A stretch of DNA of 64,000 bases. Source: Caulobacteraceae bacterium (lineage in GTDB: Bacteria; Pseudomonadota; Alphaproteobacteria; Caulobacterales; Caulobacteraceae). Position numbers and translations under genes: made by a program. Below the pieces are notes generated by a model. That model was not told where the DNA came from. It did not search any database and was given only the letters and a program-made list of their open reading frames with translations. Positions 40,907 through 50,674 of this stretch are shown one piece after another. Position 1 is the stretch's first letter, and the number at the start of each line of letters is the position of its first letter. The DNA lies in assembly GCA_027489335.1 (NCBI GenBank), contig JAIXZX010000012.1, positions 62,001 through 126,000 of the forward strand, given 5' to 3'.

Positions 40907-41662
40907 ATGGCCTATGACCAGACCGACCACCTCTCCGTCGCCGATCGGCTGGACGGCGAGTTGCGTCATGCCGAGCCGACCGAGATCATCGCCGCGGCCC
41001 ACCACGAGTTCGGCGACAAGCTGGCCCTGGTGTCGTCCTTCGGCGCGGAATCGGCGGTCCTGCTGCATCTGGCCGCCCAGGTGAACCCCGACATTCCGGT
41101 GCTGTTCCTCGACACCGGCATGCTGTTTGGCCAGACCCTGGACTATCGGCGCGGGCTGGCCAAACGCCTGGGCCTGACCGACGTGCGCGACCTGCGTCCG
41201 CACTATCAGGATCTGGCGGTGTCGGATCCGCAGGCCAAGCTCTGGCAGACCGACGTGGATGGCTGCTGCCATATCCGCAAGGTGCTGCCCCTGGACCGGG
41301 CGCTGGGCGAGTTCGACGCCTGGATCACCGGGCGCAAGCGCTTCCACGGGGGCGACCGGCTGTCCATGCGGGTGGTCGAGGAGGCCGACCCGCACGTGAA
41401 GTTCAATCCCCTGGCCAACTGGGGCAAGGAAGACCTCGACGCCTATGTCGTGGCCCACGACCTGCCGCCCCATCCCCTGGTGGCGCAAGGCTTTCCGTCC
41501 ATCGGCTGCTGGCCCTGCACCTCGCCGGTGGAGGACGGGCAGGATGTCCGGGCAGGCCGCTGGCAGGGTTCGCAAAAGAGCGAATGCGGCATACATGTCG
41601 CCCGCGCGCCGGGCGTCTCCATGATCGGCGGCGGCTCAGGCAATGTCGGCGGCGACATTTGA
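40907..41662 (+). CDS. cysH: Adenylyl-sulfate (APS) reductase, [4Fe-4S] type
   Basis: A 251-aa assimilatory sulfonucleotide reductase. Cys120-Cys121 (DGCCHIRK) and Cys201/Cys204 (GCWPC) form the CC...CxxC iron-sulfur set of APS-using enzymes; the catalytic Cys is in KSECGIH near the C-terminus. LVSSFGAESAVLLHLA is the nucleotide-binding start. It reduces APS to sulfite with thioredoxin. ATG at 40907 has GGAGG seven bases upstream; a GTG two codons earlier overlaps the DUF934 stop. Confidence 0.92.
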   Translation: MAYDQTDHLSVADRLDGELRHAEPTEIIAAAHHEFGDKLALVSSFGAESAVLLHLAAQVNPDIPVLFLDTGMLFGQTLDYRRGLAKRLGLTDVRDLRPHYQDLAVSDPQAKLWQTDVDGCCHIRKVLPLDRALGEFDAWITGRKRFHGGDRLSMRVVEEADPHVKFNPLANWGKEDLDAYVVAHDLPPHPLVAQGFPSIGCWPCTSPVEDGQDVRAGRWQGSQKSECGIHVARAPGVSMIGGGSGNVGGDI

Positions 41663-41690
41663 CCTGCGCCTGAACAGAAAAGACGAAGTG

Positions 41691-42503
41691 ATGACTGACG
41701 TGACCGTGGCCGCTCCGGCCCCCAAGAAGGCCGGCGCCTTCCACCTGGAGACCGTGACCTGGGTCCAGCATTGGACTGACAGCCTGTTCTCGTTCCGCAC
41801 GACGCGGGATCCGTCCCTTCGGTTCTCCAGCGGGCAATTCGTGATGGTCGGCCTGGAGGTGGACGGCAAGCCGCTGCTGCGCGCCTATTCCATCGCCAGC
41901 CCGGCTTGGCATGAGGAGCTGGAATTCTATTCCATCAAGGTGCCGGACGGCCCGCTGACCTCGCGCCTGCAGAAGATCAAGGTGGGCGACCAGGTGCTGA
42001 TCGGCCGCAAGCCCACCGGGACCCTGGTGCTGGACGGCCTGAAGCCCGGCAAGCGGCTCTATATGCTGGGCACCGGCACGGGCCTCGCCCCCTGGCTGTC
42101 GCTGGCCCGCGACCCGGAAGTCTATGAGCGGTTCGATGAGGCGATCGTCACCCACACGGTGCGCAACGTCGCCGACCTGAACTATCGCGAGCTGTTCGAG
42201 GAAGACCTGGCCAAGGACGAGATCCTGTCCGAAGTCATTGGCGACAAGCTGCGCTACTACCCCACCGTGACGCGGGAGCCCTTCAAGACGCAGGGCCGGA
42301 TCACTGACCTGATCGCTTCGGGCCAGCTGTTCGAGGATCTGGGCGTGCCGCCGCTGGATCCGGCGGTTGACCGGCTGATGCTGTGCGGCGGCCCTTCGGT
42401 GCTGGCCGACCTGAAGACCATGCTGATCGAGCGCGGCTTCGAGGAAGGCTCCATCGCCAAGCCTGGCGATTTCGTGCTGGAAAAGGCCTTCGTCGAGACC
42501 TGA
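41691..42503 (+). CDS. fpr: Ferredoxin-NADP+ reductase
   Basis: A 270-aa FAD enzyme. LLRAYSIASPAW binds FAD (RxYS pattern), LYMLGTGTGLAPWLSLARD is the NADP/GxGxG block, and LMLCGGPSVLADLK and the C-terminal aromatic-free FVLEKAFVET end match bacterial FPR subclass I. As the last gene of the operon it likely provides reduced ferredoxin for the ferredoxin-type sulfite reductase. The start at 41691 follows a GACGAAG purine run. Confidence 0.92.
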   Translation: MTDVTVAAPAPKKAGAFHLETVTWVQHWTDSLFSFRTTRDPSLRFSSGQFVMVGLEVDGKPLLRAYSIASPAWHEELEFYSIKVPDGPLTSRLQKIKVGDQVLIGRKPTGTLVLDGLKPGKRLYMLGTGTGLAPWLSLARDPEVYERFDEAIVTHTVRNVADLNYRELFEEDLAKDEILSEVIGDKLRYYPTVTREPFKTQGRITDLIASGQLFEDLGVPPLDPAVDRLMLCGGPSVLADLKTMLIERGFEEGSIAKPGDFVLEKAFVET

Positions 42504-42508
42504 GGCCG

Positions 42509-42553
42509 CGCCTTCAGGCTGAAGGCCAGGGCCCCGGCGCTATTTCGCCGGGG
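42509..42553. terminator. Paired hairpins at the end of the sulfate operon
   Basis: GCCTTC...GAAGGC (42509-42525) is followed by a perfect CCCCGGCG-ctattt-CGCCGGGG stem (42532-42553). The latter overlaps the stop region of the convergent 3D-domain gene, so it can serve both directions. Confidence 0.5.
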
Positions 42554-43022
42554 GGCAGCCCTTGAATTCGCCGACCTTGGTGACGGTCAGCTCTGACAGG
42601 TTCAGGGGCATCATCGGCTTCATGGAGGCGCGTCCATGGCCGGTAAAGAGGTCGATCTTCTCCCCCTTGATCGCGCCGCCCACATCGGAGGCGTACCAGT
42701 AGCCGTCATGGGCGCCGCCGTCGGGCATGGGCAGGCCGACGGTTTCCTTGATGAACAGCACCGTGCGGCGGGGGATCAGGGTCTTGTCGATGGCCGCAGT
42801 GCGCATGGCGACCACCTTGCAGCCCAGGGAGTCCAGGGCGCCGACGCCCACTGCGCCCGCATGATAGAGGGTCGCCCGCATCTTGAAGGCCGGCGTGCCC
42901 GGAAGGCCGCCGGTCATCGCGCCGACGATCAGGTCGCCGATCGGGTCGTTCGTCTCGGCCTGGGAACTGGAAGCCAGGGCCAGGAAGGGTAGAGCCGCCA
43001 GGGCGGCGAGGCGGCGTCGCAT
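42540..43022 (-). CDS. Secreted 3D-domain protein
   Basis: A 160-aa precursor. The signal peptide is MRRRLAALAALPFLALASSSQA. The C-terminal part has the 3D (three-Asp) fold found in MltA lytic transglycosylases and RpfB-like proteins: AIDKTLIPRRTVLFI, then YASDVGGAIKGEKIDLF with two of the three Asp. It is probably periplasmic, acting on or binding peptidoglycan. It is smaller than MltA and lacks its second domain. Confidence 0.82.
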   Translation of the reverse strand: MRRRLAALAALPFLALASSSQAETNDPIGDLIVGAMTGGLPGTPAFKMRATLYHAGAVGVGALDSLGCKVVAMRTAAIDKTLIPRRTVLFIKETVGLPMPDGGAHDGYWYASDVGGAIKGEKIDLFTGHGRASMKPMMPLNLSELTVTKVGEFKGCPPAK

Positions 43023-43188
43023 GGCGGCGTCATCCTGCGTCGTGAAACTGGTAGGGGCGTGGGTAGCCGCCCTGGCGCCGGATCGCAAGCCGTTCAATTG
43101 AGGTCTTCTCGCGGCGCTGCGAGTCTATCTGACTTGGCGCCCGGCATTGCTCAGTTATCAACAGACTGGTGTCGAGCTGGGGATTCAT

Positions 43189-43779
43189 ATGCGCCTGAAG
43201 ATCTACGGGGACTCCATCTCGGGCAACTGCCTGAAGGTGAAGTGGACGGCCGAGCGGCTGGGTCTGGACTATGAGTGGATCGAGATCGACCTGCTGAAGG
43301 GCGAGACCCAGACGCCGCAGTTTCGCGCGATCAACCCGGCGGGCCAAGTCCCAGTGGTCGTTCTGGCGGACGGTCGGCCGTTGGCCCAGTCCAACGCCAT
43401 CATCCTACATCTGGCCGAGGGCTCCGACCTCATTCCCGCGGACCCCTATGCCCGGGCCCGGATGCTCGAATGGATGTTCTGGGAGCAGTACAGCCACGAA
43501 CCCTATGTGGCTGTGGCGAGATTCCATGTGGTCTATCAGGGCCGGGCCGTGGCCGACCTCGATCCCAAGCTGGTGGCCAAGGGAGCCAGCGCCCTCCAGA
43601 GGCTGGAGGACGGGCTGGACGACGCTCAATTCCTCGTGGGCGATGCGCTCAGTCTCGCCGACGTCGCCCTGGTCGCCTATACCCGCCTGGCTGGCGAGGG
43701 CGGCTTCGACCTGGCGCTCTATCCCAAGGTTCAGGCCTGGATCGCGCGGGTGGAGGCGGCCCTGCCGATCACGTCCTAA
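43189..43779 (+). CDS. Glutathione S-transferase
   Basis: A 196-aa GST: a thioredoxin-fold N-domain (LKIYGDSISGNCLKVKW with a Ser-rich catalytic loop, INPAGQVPVVVL cis-Pro, QSNAIILHLA glutathione-binding Ser) and a helical C-domain with GDALSLADVALVAYT. It conjugates or isomerises electrophiles with glutathione in the cytoplasm. ATG at 43189 fits the domain start. Confidence 0.9.
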   Translation: MRLKIYGDSISGNCLKVKWTAERLGLDYEWIEIDLLKGETQTPQFRAINPAGQVPVVVLADGRPLAQSNAIILHLAEGSDLIPADPYARARMLEWMFWEQYSHEPYVAVARFHVVYQGRAVADLDPKLVAKGASALQRLEDGLDDAQFLVGDALSLADVALVAYTRLAGEGGFDLALYPKVQAWIARVEAALPITS

Positions 43780-43792
43780 GGAGAATTCCGCG

Positions 43793-44809
43793 ATGCGGAT
43801 GGCGACGCTTCCCCTTGTCCTGGCGGCCCTGTCCGTCCTCGCCCCGACCCACGCCCTGGCCTGGGGGGGACACGGACACCGGATCATCGGCGTGGCGGCG
43901 ATGGAGGCCCTGCCCGAAGAGGTTCCCGCCTTCCTGCGCGATCCTACCGCCATCAGCCAGATCGGCGAACTCAGCCGCGAGCCTGACCGCTCCAAGGGGG
44001 CGGGGAAGATCCATGATAGCAACCGGGACTCCGCCCACTTCGTGGACATCGACGACGCCGGCCTCGTCATGGGCGGCCCCCGGTTCGAAAAGCCCCTGGC
44101 GCCGACCCGCGCCGACTACGAGGCGCAGCTTCAGGCCGCCGGGACCGACAGCTGGAAGGCCGGCTATCTCCAGTATTCCATCGTTGATCAGTACCAGCAG
44201 CTGACCCTGGACTTCGCCTACTGGCGGGTGCTGGTCGCCGCCGAGGCCCGCGAGACCGATCCGGGCCGCCGCGCCTGGTACGCCGCCGACCGGGCCCTGC
44301 GCGAGGGCCTGCTTAAGATGACCATCGGCGCGCTGTCGCACTATGTGGCTGACGGCGCCCAGCCCCTGCACACCACGGTGCACTACAACGGCTGGAACGC
44401 GGACTATCCCAATCCGAACGGCTACACGACCGCCAGGATCCACGGCCTGTTCGAGGGCGAGTTCACCCGGGCCAATGTGGAGCTGGCCGAGCTGAAGGCC
44501 GCCATGTCGCCCTTGCGGCTGTGTGACTGCGCCATCGAGGATCGGACGGTCGCCTACATCCTGGCGGGGTTCGCCGAGGTGGAGCCCTTTTACGCCCTGG
44601 AGAAAGCGGGCGGGTTTGCGCCAGCTGATCCGCGTGGCGTCGCTTTTGTCCTCACCCGCACCAGCGCCGGGGCCTCCGAGCTGCGGGATGTCATCGTCGA
44701 GGCCTGGCGTGACAGCGCCGACTCCCAGGTCGGCTGGCGTCCGGTGAAGGTCGCTGATGTGGAGGCCGGCCGGGTCGATCCGTTCGACGCTCTGTTCTCC
44801 ATCGACTGA
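43793..44809 (+). CDS. Secreted S1/P1-family nuclease
   Basis: A 338-aa precursor. The signal peptide is cleaved after THALA, leaving Trp as the first mature residue (WGGHGHRIIG); in S1/P1 and PC-PLC enzymes the N-terminal Trp binds zinc. Further ligands: HFVDIDD, SHYVADGAQPLHTTVH and GLFEGEFTRAN. It should degrade single-stranded nucleic acids in the periplasm using three zinc ions. AAGGAG is nine bases upstream. The Nudix gene starts within its stop (ATGA-type overlap). Confidence 0.88.
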   Translation: MRMATLPLVLAALSVLAPTHALAWGGHGHRIIGVAAMEALPEEVPAFLRDPTAISQIGELSREPDRSKGAGKIHDSNRDSAHFVDIDDAGLVMGGPRFEKPLAPTRADYEAQLQAAGTDSWKAGYLQYSIVDQYQQLTLDFAYWRVLVAAEARETDPGRRAWYAADRALREGLLKMTIGALSHYVADGAQPLHTTVHYNGWNADYPNPNGYTTARIHGLFEGEFTRANVELAELKAAMSPLRLCDCAIEDRTVAYILAGFAEVEPFYALEKAGGFAPADPRGVAFVLTRTSAGASELRDVIVEAWRDSADSQVGWRPVKVADVEAGRVDPFDALFSID

Positions 44810-45261
44810 TGGCCACGGTTCCCCAGTTCGGCGTACCGCAGCCCGGCCGACCCTATCCCGACCGTCCTGTGGCCTTTGGCGTAGGTCTGCGGGACGGGCA
44901 GGTGGCCCTGGTGCGGGTCGAGCCCGCCGATGGGCCCGAACGCGTCGACCTGCCGGGGGGCGGCATAGATCCTGGCGAGAGTCCCGAGGCGGCCATGGCC
45001 CGGGAGTTTCTGGAGGAGACCGGCCTTGAGGTCCGCCCCTTGGGTCTGCTGACGCGGGCCGACCACTACTTCGTCAATGGCGCGGCCGAGAGCTTCAACA
45101 CCCGCGGCGTCTTCTTCGCGGCTGAGGTCATCGCCGAGCGCCCGGAGCAGAAGATCGAGGCCGATCACACCCTGTTCTGGCGTCCGCCCGAGGTGGCGCT
45201 CCGCCTGCTCAGCCGCGACAGCCACGCCTGGGCCCTGACCTGCTGGCTGCGACGGGGCTGA
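44809..45261 (+). CDS. Nudix hydrolase
   Basis: A 150-aa pyrophosphohydrolase. The Nudix box is complete: GGGIDPGESPEAAMAREFLE with EETG following (G-x5-E-x7-RE-x2-EE-x-G). It hydrolyses a nucleoside diphosphate linked to another group; the substrate is unknown. Its ATG overlaps the nuclease stop. Confidence 0.9.
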   Translation: MATVPQFGVPQPGRPYPDRPVAFGVGLRDGQVALVRVEPADGPERVDLPGGGIDPGESPEAAMAREFLEETGLEVRPLGLLTRADHYFVNGAAESFNTRGVFFAAEVIAERPEQKIEADHTLFWRPPEVALRLLSRDSHAWALTCWLRRG

Positions 45262-45346
45262 CCCACTGGCGCGACCGGGGCGGCGCGTTGCGCGAACCGG
45301 CTCCACCCTTTAGTGGCAGGCGCATACGAAGCGCGCAGGAGTCGTC

Positions 45347-46243
45347 ATGTCCCAGGCCCAGATCATCGACGGCAAGCTCTACGCCGAACGCGTTCGCGCC
45401 GGCGTGGCCGAGGAGGTCGCCCGACTGCGTCAGGACCATGGGCTGCAGCCGGGCCTGGCCGTCATCGTGGTCGGGGACGACCCGGCCAGCCAGGTCTATG
45501 TGAAGTCCAAGGGCGAGCAGTCTCTGGCCGCCGGCATGCATTCGGTGACCCACCGGCTGCCGGGCGACGCCAAGCTGGACGAGCTGCTGCTGTTGATCGC
45601 CGGGCTGAATGAGGACGCACGGGTGCACGGCATCCTGCTGCAGCTGCCCCTGCCGGACCATCTGGACACCCGGGCGGCGCTGGCCGCTATCCATCCTGAC
45701 AAGGACGTCGATGGCTTGCATGTCGTCAACGCCGGGCGTCTGGCCAGCGGCGAGCCAGCCCTGACGCCCTGCACGCCGCTCGGCTGCATGATCATGCTGC
45801 GCGAGACCCTGGGGGACCTGTCGGGCAAGACCGCAGTGGTCGTGGGCCGCTCGGTGCTGGTGGGCCGGCCCGTGGCCCAGCTGCTGCTGCAGGCCGATTG
45901 CACCGTGACCATCGCCCATTCCCGCACCCGCGACCTGCCGGCGGTTTGCCGCCAGGCCGACATCCTGGTGGCCGCGGTCGGCCGGCCCCAGATGATCCGC
46001 GGCGATTGGATCAAGCCAGGCGCGACCGTGATCGATGTGGGGATCAACCGGGTGCCCTTCGACAATCCGGAAAAGGCCGCGGCGGGCAGAACCAAGCTGG
46101 TGGGCGACGTGGCCTTCAAGGAGGCCCGCGAGGTGGCCGGCGCCATCACCCCGGTGCCGGGCGGGGTGGGCCTGATGACGGTGGCCTGCCTGCTGCAGAA
46201 CACCGTCACCGCCGCCAAACGGCAGCACGGCCTGGACGCATGA
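45347..46243 (+). CDS. folD: Methylenetetrahydrofolate dehydrogenase/cyclohydrolase
   Basis: A 298-aa bifunctional folate enzyme. Signatures: [17 protein letters not shown] with the catalytic Lys, [42 protein letters not shown] (NADP fold) and [15 protein letters not shown]. It interconverts 5,10-methylene-, methenyl- and 10-formyl-THF in the cytoplasm. It probably works with purU (30835) on the formyl-THF pool. Confidence 0.95.
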   Translation: MSQAQIIDGKLYAERVRAGVAEEVARLRQDHGLQPGLAVIVVGDDPASQVYVKSKGEQSLAAGMHSVTHRLPGDAKLDELLLLIAGLNEDARVHGILLQLPLPDHLDTRAALAAIHPDKDVDGLHVVNAGRLASGEPALTPCTPLGCMIMLRETLGDLSGKTAVVVGRSVLVGRPVAQLLLQADCTVTIAHSRTRDLPAVCRQADILVAAVGRPQMIRGDWIKPGATVIDVGINRVPFDNPEKAAAGRTKLVGDVAFKEAREVAGAITPVPGGVGLMTVACLLQNTVTAAKRQHGLDA

Positions 46244-46247
46244 TCGC

Positions 46248-46272
46248 GGAGGCGGCGTGGGGCGCCGCCTCC
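46248..46272. terminator. Bidirectional hairpin between folD and the exported acetamidase
   Basis: GGAGGCGGCG (46248-46257), a 5-nt loop, then CGCCGCCTCC (46263-46272): a perfect 10-bp stem centred in the 36-bp convergent gap. Confidence 0.65.
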
Positions 46273-46279
46273 GGTCGGT

Positions 46280-47377
46280 CTATTCGGTCCAGTAGGGGGC
46301 GGTTTTCAGGAACAGCTTCTTGGGCACGGTCCCGTAGATGATCTCCACGCCGTCCACGGCCTCGGCGACGGCGAAGTCGACCGCAATGCTGGAGATGGAA
46401 TAGGCGTCCGCCTTCGGGATGCCGGCGTGCTCCTGAAGGAAGGCCACCGTGTTTTCCACCGACTTGCGCATGGCGTTGTCGAGGTCCTCATCCAGGCCCA
46501 TCACATAGTAGTTCTCGGCGTCCTCGGCGAAGGGGGCGGGCATGGAAGCGCCCTTGCCCTTATGGACGATGAACTGGAGCGTGCCGGTCAGCGAGGCCTC
46601 GATGGCGTTGCCCGAGACCTCCCCGTCCCCTTGGGCGGCGTGAGCGTCGCCCGTGTAGAACAGGGCGCCCGGGTTGAAGACGGGCAGATAGAGGGTGGAG
46701 CCGACCACCAGTCGCTTGAGGTCCATATTGCCGCCGAAGATCCCCGGCGCCCGTGATCCGACTGTGCCGATGGCCGGGTCGGGCGCCACCGCCATGATCC
46801 CCAGGAAGGGGCCGAGGGGCACTTCAATGTCGGGCGAGAACAGCGCGACCTTCCGCTCCAGGTCGAACTTCAGAATCTTCTGAACCTGCTCGGTGAGCAG
46901 GCCCGGGACCACCCCGCCGGTCCCGGGGCTGTTGACGCCGTAAGGCACCCGGTGCTCCAGATCGACGACCCGGATCTCCAGCATGTCACCGGGCTCGGCG
47001 CCCTCCACATAGATCGGGCCGGTCAGGACGTGACCGCGCCAGCCTTCCCCGGTGCTGGCCGCGGCGATGTCCTTGACGTCCTGCAGGACCTCATCGGCGG
47101 TGATCCCGGCCTGGGCGAAATAGGCGACGGGGTCATTGGTCAGGCCGCCGTGGGAGACCGTGTCGATCCGCACGGTCTGCCCAGACGTGATGCGTAGAAC
47201 CGGCGCGCGGGTGGCGGAAATCGACCCGCGCAGGACCGTTTCTGGGGTCGAGCGAAGATAGGCGTCGTGAGCGGCGGGTTGGGCTAGGACCGGTCCGGAA
47301 ATCGCGGCGACGGCGGCGGCAAGGATAGCGTGTCTGATCACGTGGCGGCGTCCTTTTGAGGTGATGGGGGGCGACAT
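46280..47377 (-). CDS. Exported acetamidase/formamidase family protein
   Basis: A 365-aa FmdA/AmdA-family hydrolase with an N-terminal signal peptide (hydrophobic RHAILAAAVAAISGPVLAQ). It shows LTGPIYVEGAEPGDMLEIRV, APDPAIGTVGSRAPGIFGGN and GDAHAAQGDGEVSGNAIEAS. Its ATG directly follows the receptor stop (TAG-ATG); a GTG at 47341 with AAGGA upstream is a possible alternative. As the last gene after a sigma/FecR/TonB-receptor set, it would act in the periplasm on the imported compound. The cytoplasmic paralogue is at 15039-16130. Confidence 0.88.
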   Translation of the reverse strand: MSPPITSKGRRHVIRHAILAAAVAAISGPVLAQPAAHDAYLRSTPETVLRGSISATRAPVLRITSGQTVRIDTVSHGGLTNDPVAYFAQAGITADEVLQDVKDIAAASTGEGWRGHVLTGPIYVEGAEPGDMLEIRVVDLEHRVPYGVNSPGTGGVVPGLLTEQVQKILKFDLERKVALFSPDIEVPLGPFLGIMAVAPDPAIGTVGSRAPGIFGGNMDLKRLVVGSTLYLPVFNPGALFYTGDAHAAQGDGEVSGNAIEASLTGTLQFIVHKGKGASMPAPFAEDAENYYVMGLDEDLDNAMRKSVENTVAFLQEHAGIPKADAYSISSIAVDFAVAEAVDGVEIIYGTVPKKLFLKTAPYWTE

Positions 47378-50300
47378 CTAGAAGCTCATCCGCACGCCGG
47401 CCTTGAAGGCGCGGCCGACCAGGTCGTAGGGCGAGCCGCCAAGGCTGATCGCCACGATCGGCGGGTCCTTGTCGAACAGGTTGTCGATGTTGAGATAGGC
47501 CTGGATCTGGCGACCCGGCCGGTCGACGACCTGGTAACGCAGACTGGTGTTCCAGTAGACGGCCTCGGGCCAGACGTTCTTGTTGACGCTGTTGGAGGCG
47601 GCCGGGTTGTAATTCGGGTCTTCCGGCCCAACCAGATTGACGTTGTACTTGATGGAGCTGGTGTAACGGACCATCAGGTTAGCGGTCAGCCGACCCAGAT
47701 TGTAGGTGGCCTGGCCGTTCCACGACCAGGTGGGCAGGGTGGCGCCGGCATTGTCGGTGTCGCGCGTTCCGGCGATGGTCCGCAGATCATCTACCCAGGT
47801 GCCCAGGGCCCGCAGGGTGAGGTCGCCGGGCAGGTCGAAATTCTCCAGCGGGGCGCGGTAGGCCATCTCGATATCCACCCCGTTGGTGCGCAGGGCGTTG
47901 AGGTTCAGCTGGGGCACATTGACCCGGGAGACGCCGATCGGGCTGCTGGGATCGAGCTCGACGAACCGGGCATAGGACTGGTCCCCGCCCACCAGCAGAC
48001 GGTCGAGGATTTCCTGGACGCCCAGGGTGGCGATCACGTCTCGGATCTCGATATCGTAGTAGTCGACCGAGGCGCGGAAGCCGGTGGCCCAATCCCAGGT
48101 CGGCTGGAACACCACACCGACTGTGGTCGTGTCGGCGGTCTCTGGAACCAGTTGGTCATTGCCCACCGTATTGCTCTTGGTGAAGCCCGACCGGCCGGTG
48201 ACCCGGTTGACGACGTTGGGATTGCCCTCGGAGCCCGGATTGAACAGCTCGTTGATGTTGGGCGCGCGGATGTCCCGGGACCGGGTGAAGCGCAGACGCA
48301 GGGCGTCCACCGGCTCCCAGGTGGCGCCGACCTTCCAGGTGGTGACCGAGCCCGAGGTGGAATAGTTGGTCCGCCGCACCGCGCCGTTCAGGTCCAGGGC
48401 CTGGGCGAAGGGCAGGTCGCGCAGGACCGGCACACCGCCTTCCAGATAGGCCTCCTTCACCTCGATCTCGCCGGTATAGGTGGGGTAGTTCTGGTTCATC
48501 AGGGCGCCCCGCTTGCAGTCGGGGCAGCCGTTCACATCGGCGGTGTCCTTGCGCCACTCAAAGCCGGTGGCGATGGCGACGGGGCCGGCCGGCAGGTCGA
48601 ACAGCTCGCCGGCCAGGTTGGCCTGCACCGTGTACTGACGCAGGTCGTTCTTCTGCTGGGAGGCGGAGTTGAAATAGGCCAGGGCGGCCTTGTTCTGCTC
48701 CACATTGGCGCCAAAGATATTGTAGGGCACGCAGCCCGGCGACAGGTTGGCGATCCACTTGGCCCGCTCTTCAGGACGCTGGGCGTTGAAGTAGGGATTG
48801 GTCTCCACCGGCCCGCAGGCGGGCTTGCCGTCGGGCCCGGTCACCACATAGGCCGCCTGGAAGAAGTCAGCCGTGCGCGGCGTGCCGCTGAGGTTGGGAT
48901 TGAAGGTGGCGCGGCCTAGACCCAGGCCCACATCCCACTTCCAGTCGTCGAAGACCGTGCCGTCCAGGCCGAAGTCAGCCTGCAGGCTTTCCGTGCGGTT
49001 GCGCGAGCGGATCGAGCCCACATCATCGCGGCGGGTGGCGCTGTAAGGGATACGATCCACCCCGGCCGCCCGCATGGCGGTGACCACCGAGGCCGGCAGG
49101 AAGGGGTTGGTGATCAGGACCGGGTAGTTGTTGTAGTTGGGAATCCGCGCCCCGAAGGACTGCCCGTAGGTCAGAAGGTTGCCGTAGTGCAACTGGGCGA
49201 AGGCGTTGATGTCCGGTGTCAGCTCGTACTCCACCCGGGCCAGGGCGGCGCTGCGGTCATAGGCCGGGCGCAAGCGCTGGTCCGGGTTCTCCCAGCTGTC
49301 CACCGTGCCGCCGATCATCTCGGTGTTCCCGATGATCGAGCCGTACTGATACTGGAAGATGCCGCCGTCGGCGTTCCAGGCGGTGCCGCGCAGGGGTCCT
49401 GAGGGCACCAGGCCGTTGGAATTGTAGGCCGAGGTGAAGACGTTGTTGGAGATGATCGTGGCCGGCAGACCGGCCGGACGGTTGGCCGGAAGCGACAGCA
49501 CGCCGGGATAGCTTTCGCCCCATTCCCGGGAATCCATCAGGCCCGTGCCATTGTTCAGGGTGAAGTCGCCCCCGATGATGAAGTGGCCCCGTCCGTCGGC
49601 GAAAGACGTTCCCCAGGCGGTCGAGCCGTTGACCTCGACATTGTCCCCCTCCTGAGAGACGCCGTACTGCAGATTGAGGTCCAGGCCTTCCATGCGGTTG
49701 CGCAGGATGAAGTTGACGACCCCGGCCACGGCGTCGGAGCCGTAGGCGGCCGAGGCGCCGCCGGTGACGATCTCCACCCGCTCGATCAGGCTGGTGGGGA
49801 TCAGGTTGGTGTCGAACAAACCCGTCTGGCCATCGGGCACGTGGCGACGGCCATTGAGCATCACCAGGGTGCGCTGCCCCCCGAGCCCCCTCAGATCCAG
49901 GTTGGCCTTGGAGGCGTTCTGGGCGCCGGTGGAGTTCACGCTCGGGCCGCTGGAGCCCCGGAAGCTGGGAATGTCGCGGACGATTTCGAACACGCTGGCG
50001 GCGGCGCGCTGGTCGATCTCGGCCGCGCCGACGGTGGTGACCGGGGTCGGCGCCTGGAAGCCGCTGACCTGCAGGCGGGAGCCCGTCACAAGGACTTCGC
50101 CGACCTCAACCTCCGCGGCGGCCGCCACGGGCATCGGCGCGGCGGGCGCCGTCGCCATTGGGGCGCTGGGCGCCTGCCAGGCGGTGCGAATCAGGGGCGT
50201 GGGCGCGGGGCCCAGGGTGATGGTGCGGCCATCATCGGCGACGATCACCAGATCAGTGCCGGCCAGCAGCCCCTTCAGGGCCTGACGGACCGGCAGGTCC

Positions 50301-50527
50301 CCCTGGACGCCGCGGGTCTGCTTGTGGCGCACTTGGTCAGCGGCGACGAGGATCTGAACGCCGGCCTGGCGGGCGAACTCGGCTATGCCTGATGAGGCCG
50401 GCTGCGGCGCGACCTGAAAGGGCTGAACCTGCGCCCAGACCGGTGCTGCGGTCAGCATCGCGCCGACGGCGCAGGCGCCGAAAAGGCTCCGCCGCAAGGC
50501 GGTCATCGTCTTGGTGTTGGTGCTCAT
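47378..50527 (-). CDS. TonB-dependent receptor with N-terminal STN signalling domain
   Basis: A 1049-aa outer-membrane transducer. A signal peptide (~residues 1-32, ending PVWAQ) precedes an STN domain (about 35-105, IAEFARQAGVQILVAADQ). A TonB box follows (EVLVTGSR), then a plug (QRAASVFEIVRDIPSFRGSS) and a barrel ending in SF. The STN domain normally contacts a FecR-like anti-sigma, and one is encoded just upstream with its sigma factor. CxxC pairs (GCPDCKRG) occur in a barrel loop. Substrate unknown; the adjoining exported amidase hints at an amide or peptide-like ligand rather than only iron. Confidence 0.92.
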   Translation of the reverse strand: MSTNTKTMTALRRSLFGACAVGAMLTAAPVWAQVQPFQVAPQPASSGIAEFARQAGVQILVAADQVRHKQTRGVQGDLPVRQALKGLLAGTDLVIVADDGRTITLGPAPTPLIRTAWQAPSAPMATAPAAPMPVAAAAEVEVGEVLVTGSRLQVSGFQAPTPVTTVGAAEIDQRAAASVFEIVRDIPSFRGSSGPSVNSTGAQNASKANLDLRGLGGQRTLVMLNGRRHVPDGQTGLFDTNLIPTSLIERVEIVTGGASAAYGSDAVAGVVNFILRNRMEGLDLNLQYGVSQEGDNVEVNGSTAWGTSFADGRGHFIIGGDFTLNNGTGLMDSREWGESYPGVLSLPANRPAGLPATIISNNVFTSAYNSNGLVPSGPLRGTAWNADGGIFQYQYGSIIGNTEMIGGTVDSWENPDQRLRPAYDRSAALARVEYELTPDINAFAQLHYGNLLTYGQSFGARIPNYNNYPVLITNPFLPASVVTAMRAAGVDRIPYSATRRDDVGSIRSRNRTESLQADFGLDGTVFDDWKWDVGLGLGRATFNPNLSGTPRTADFFQAAYVVTGPDGKPACGPVETNPYFNAQRPEERAKWIANLSPGCVPYNIFGANVEQNKAALAYFNSASQQKNDLRQYTVQANLAGELFDLPAGPVAIATGFEWRKDTADVNGCPDCKRGALMNQNYPTYTGEIEVKEAYLEGGVPVLRDLPFAQALDLNGAVRRTNYSTSGSVTTWKVGATWEPVDALRLRFTRSRDIRAPNINELFNPGSEGNPNVVNRVTGRSGFTKSNTVGNDQLVPETADTTTVGVVFQPTWDWATGFRASVDYYDIEIRDVIATLGVQEILDRLLVGGDQSYARFVELDPSSPIGVSRVNVPQLNLNALRTNGVDIEMAYRAPLENFDLPGDLTLRALGTWVDDLRTIAGTRDTDNAGATLPTWSWNGQATYNLGRLTANLMVRYTSSIKYNVNLVGPEDPNYNPAASNSVNKNVWPEAVYWNTSLRYQVVDRPGRQIQAYLNIDNLFDKDPPIVAISLGGSPYDLVGRAFKAGVRMSF

Positions 50528-50674
50528 CCTATCCCCCGTGGCTCACACCGGCTCCATCCGGCGTCAGGGGGGAGGACGGGGCGGGGTCAGGGTTCCGGGG
50601 GCGCCAGGGCGGCTCCTGTCGATATCGCCGCCAATCGCTTGGAAATTAATCAGCCGTCGTGGTCGGCGGCGCGA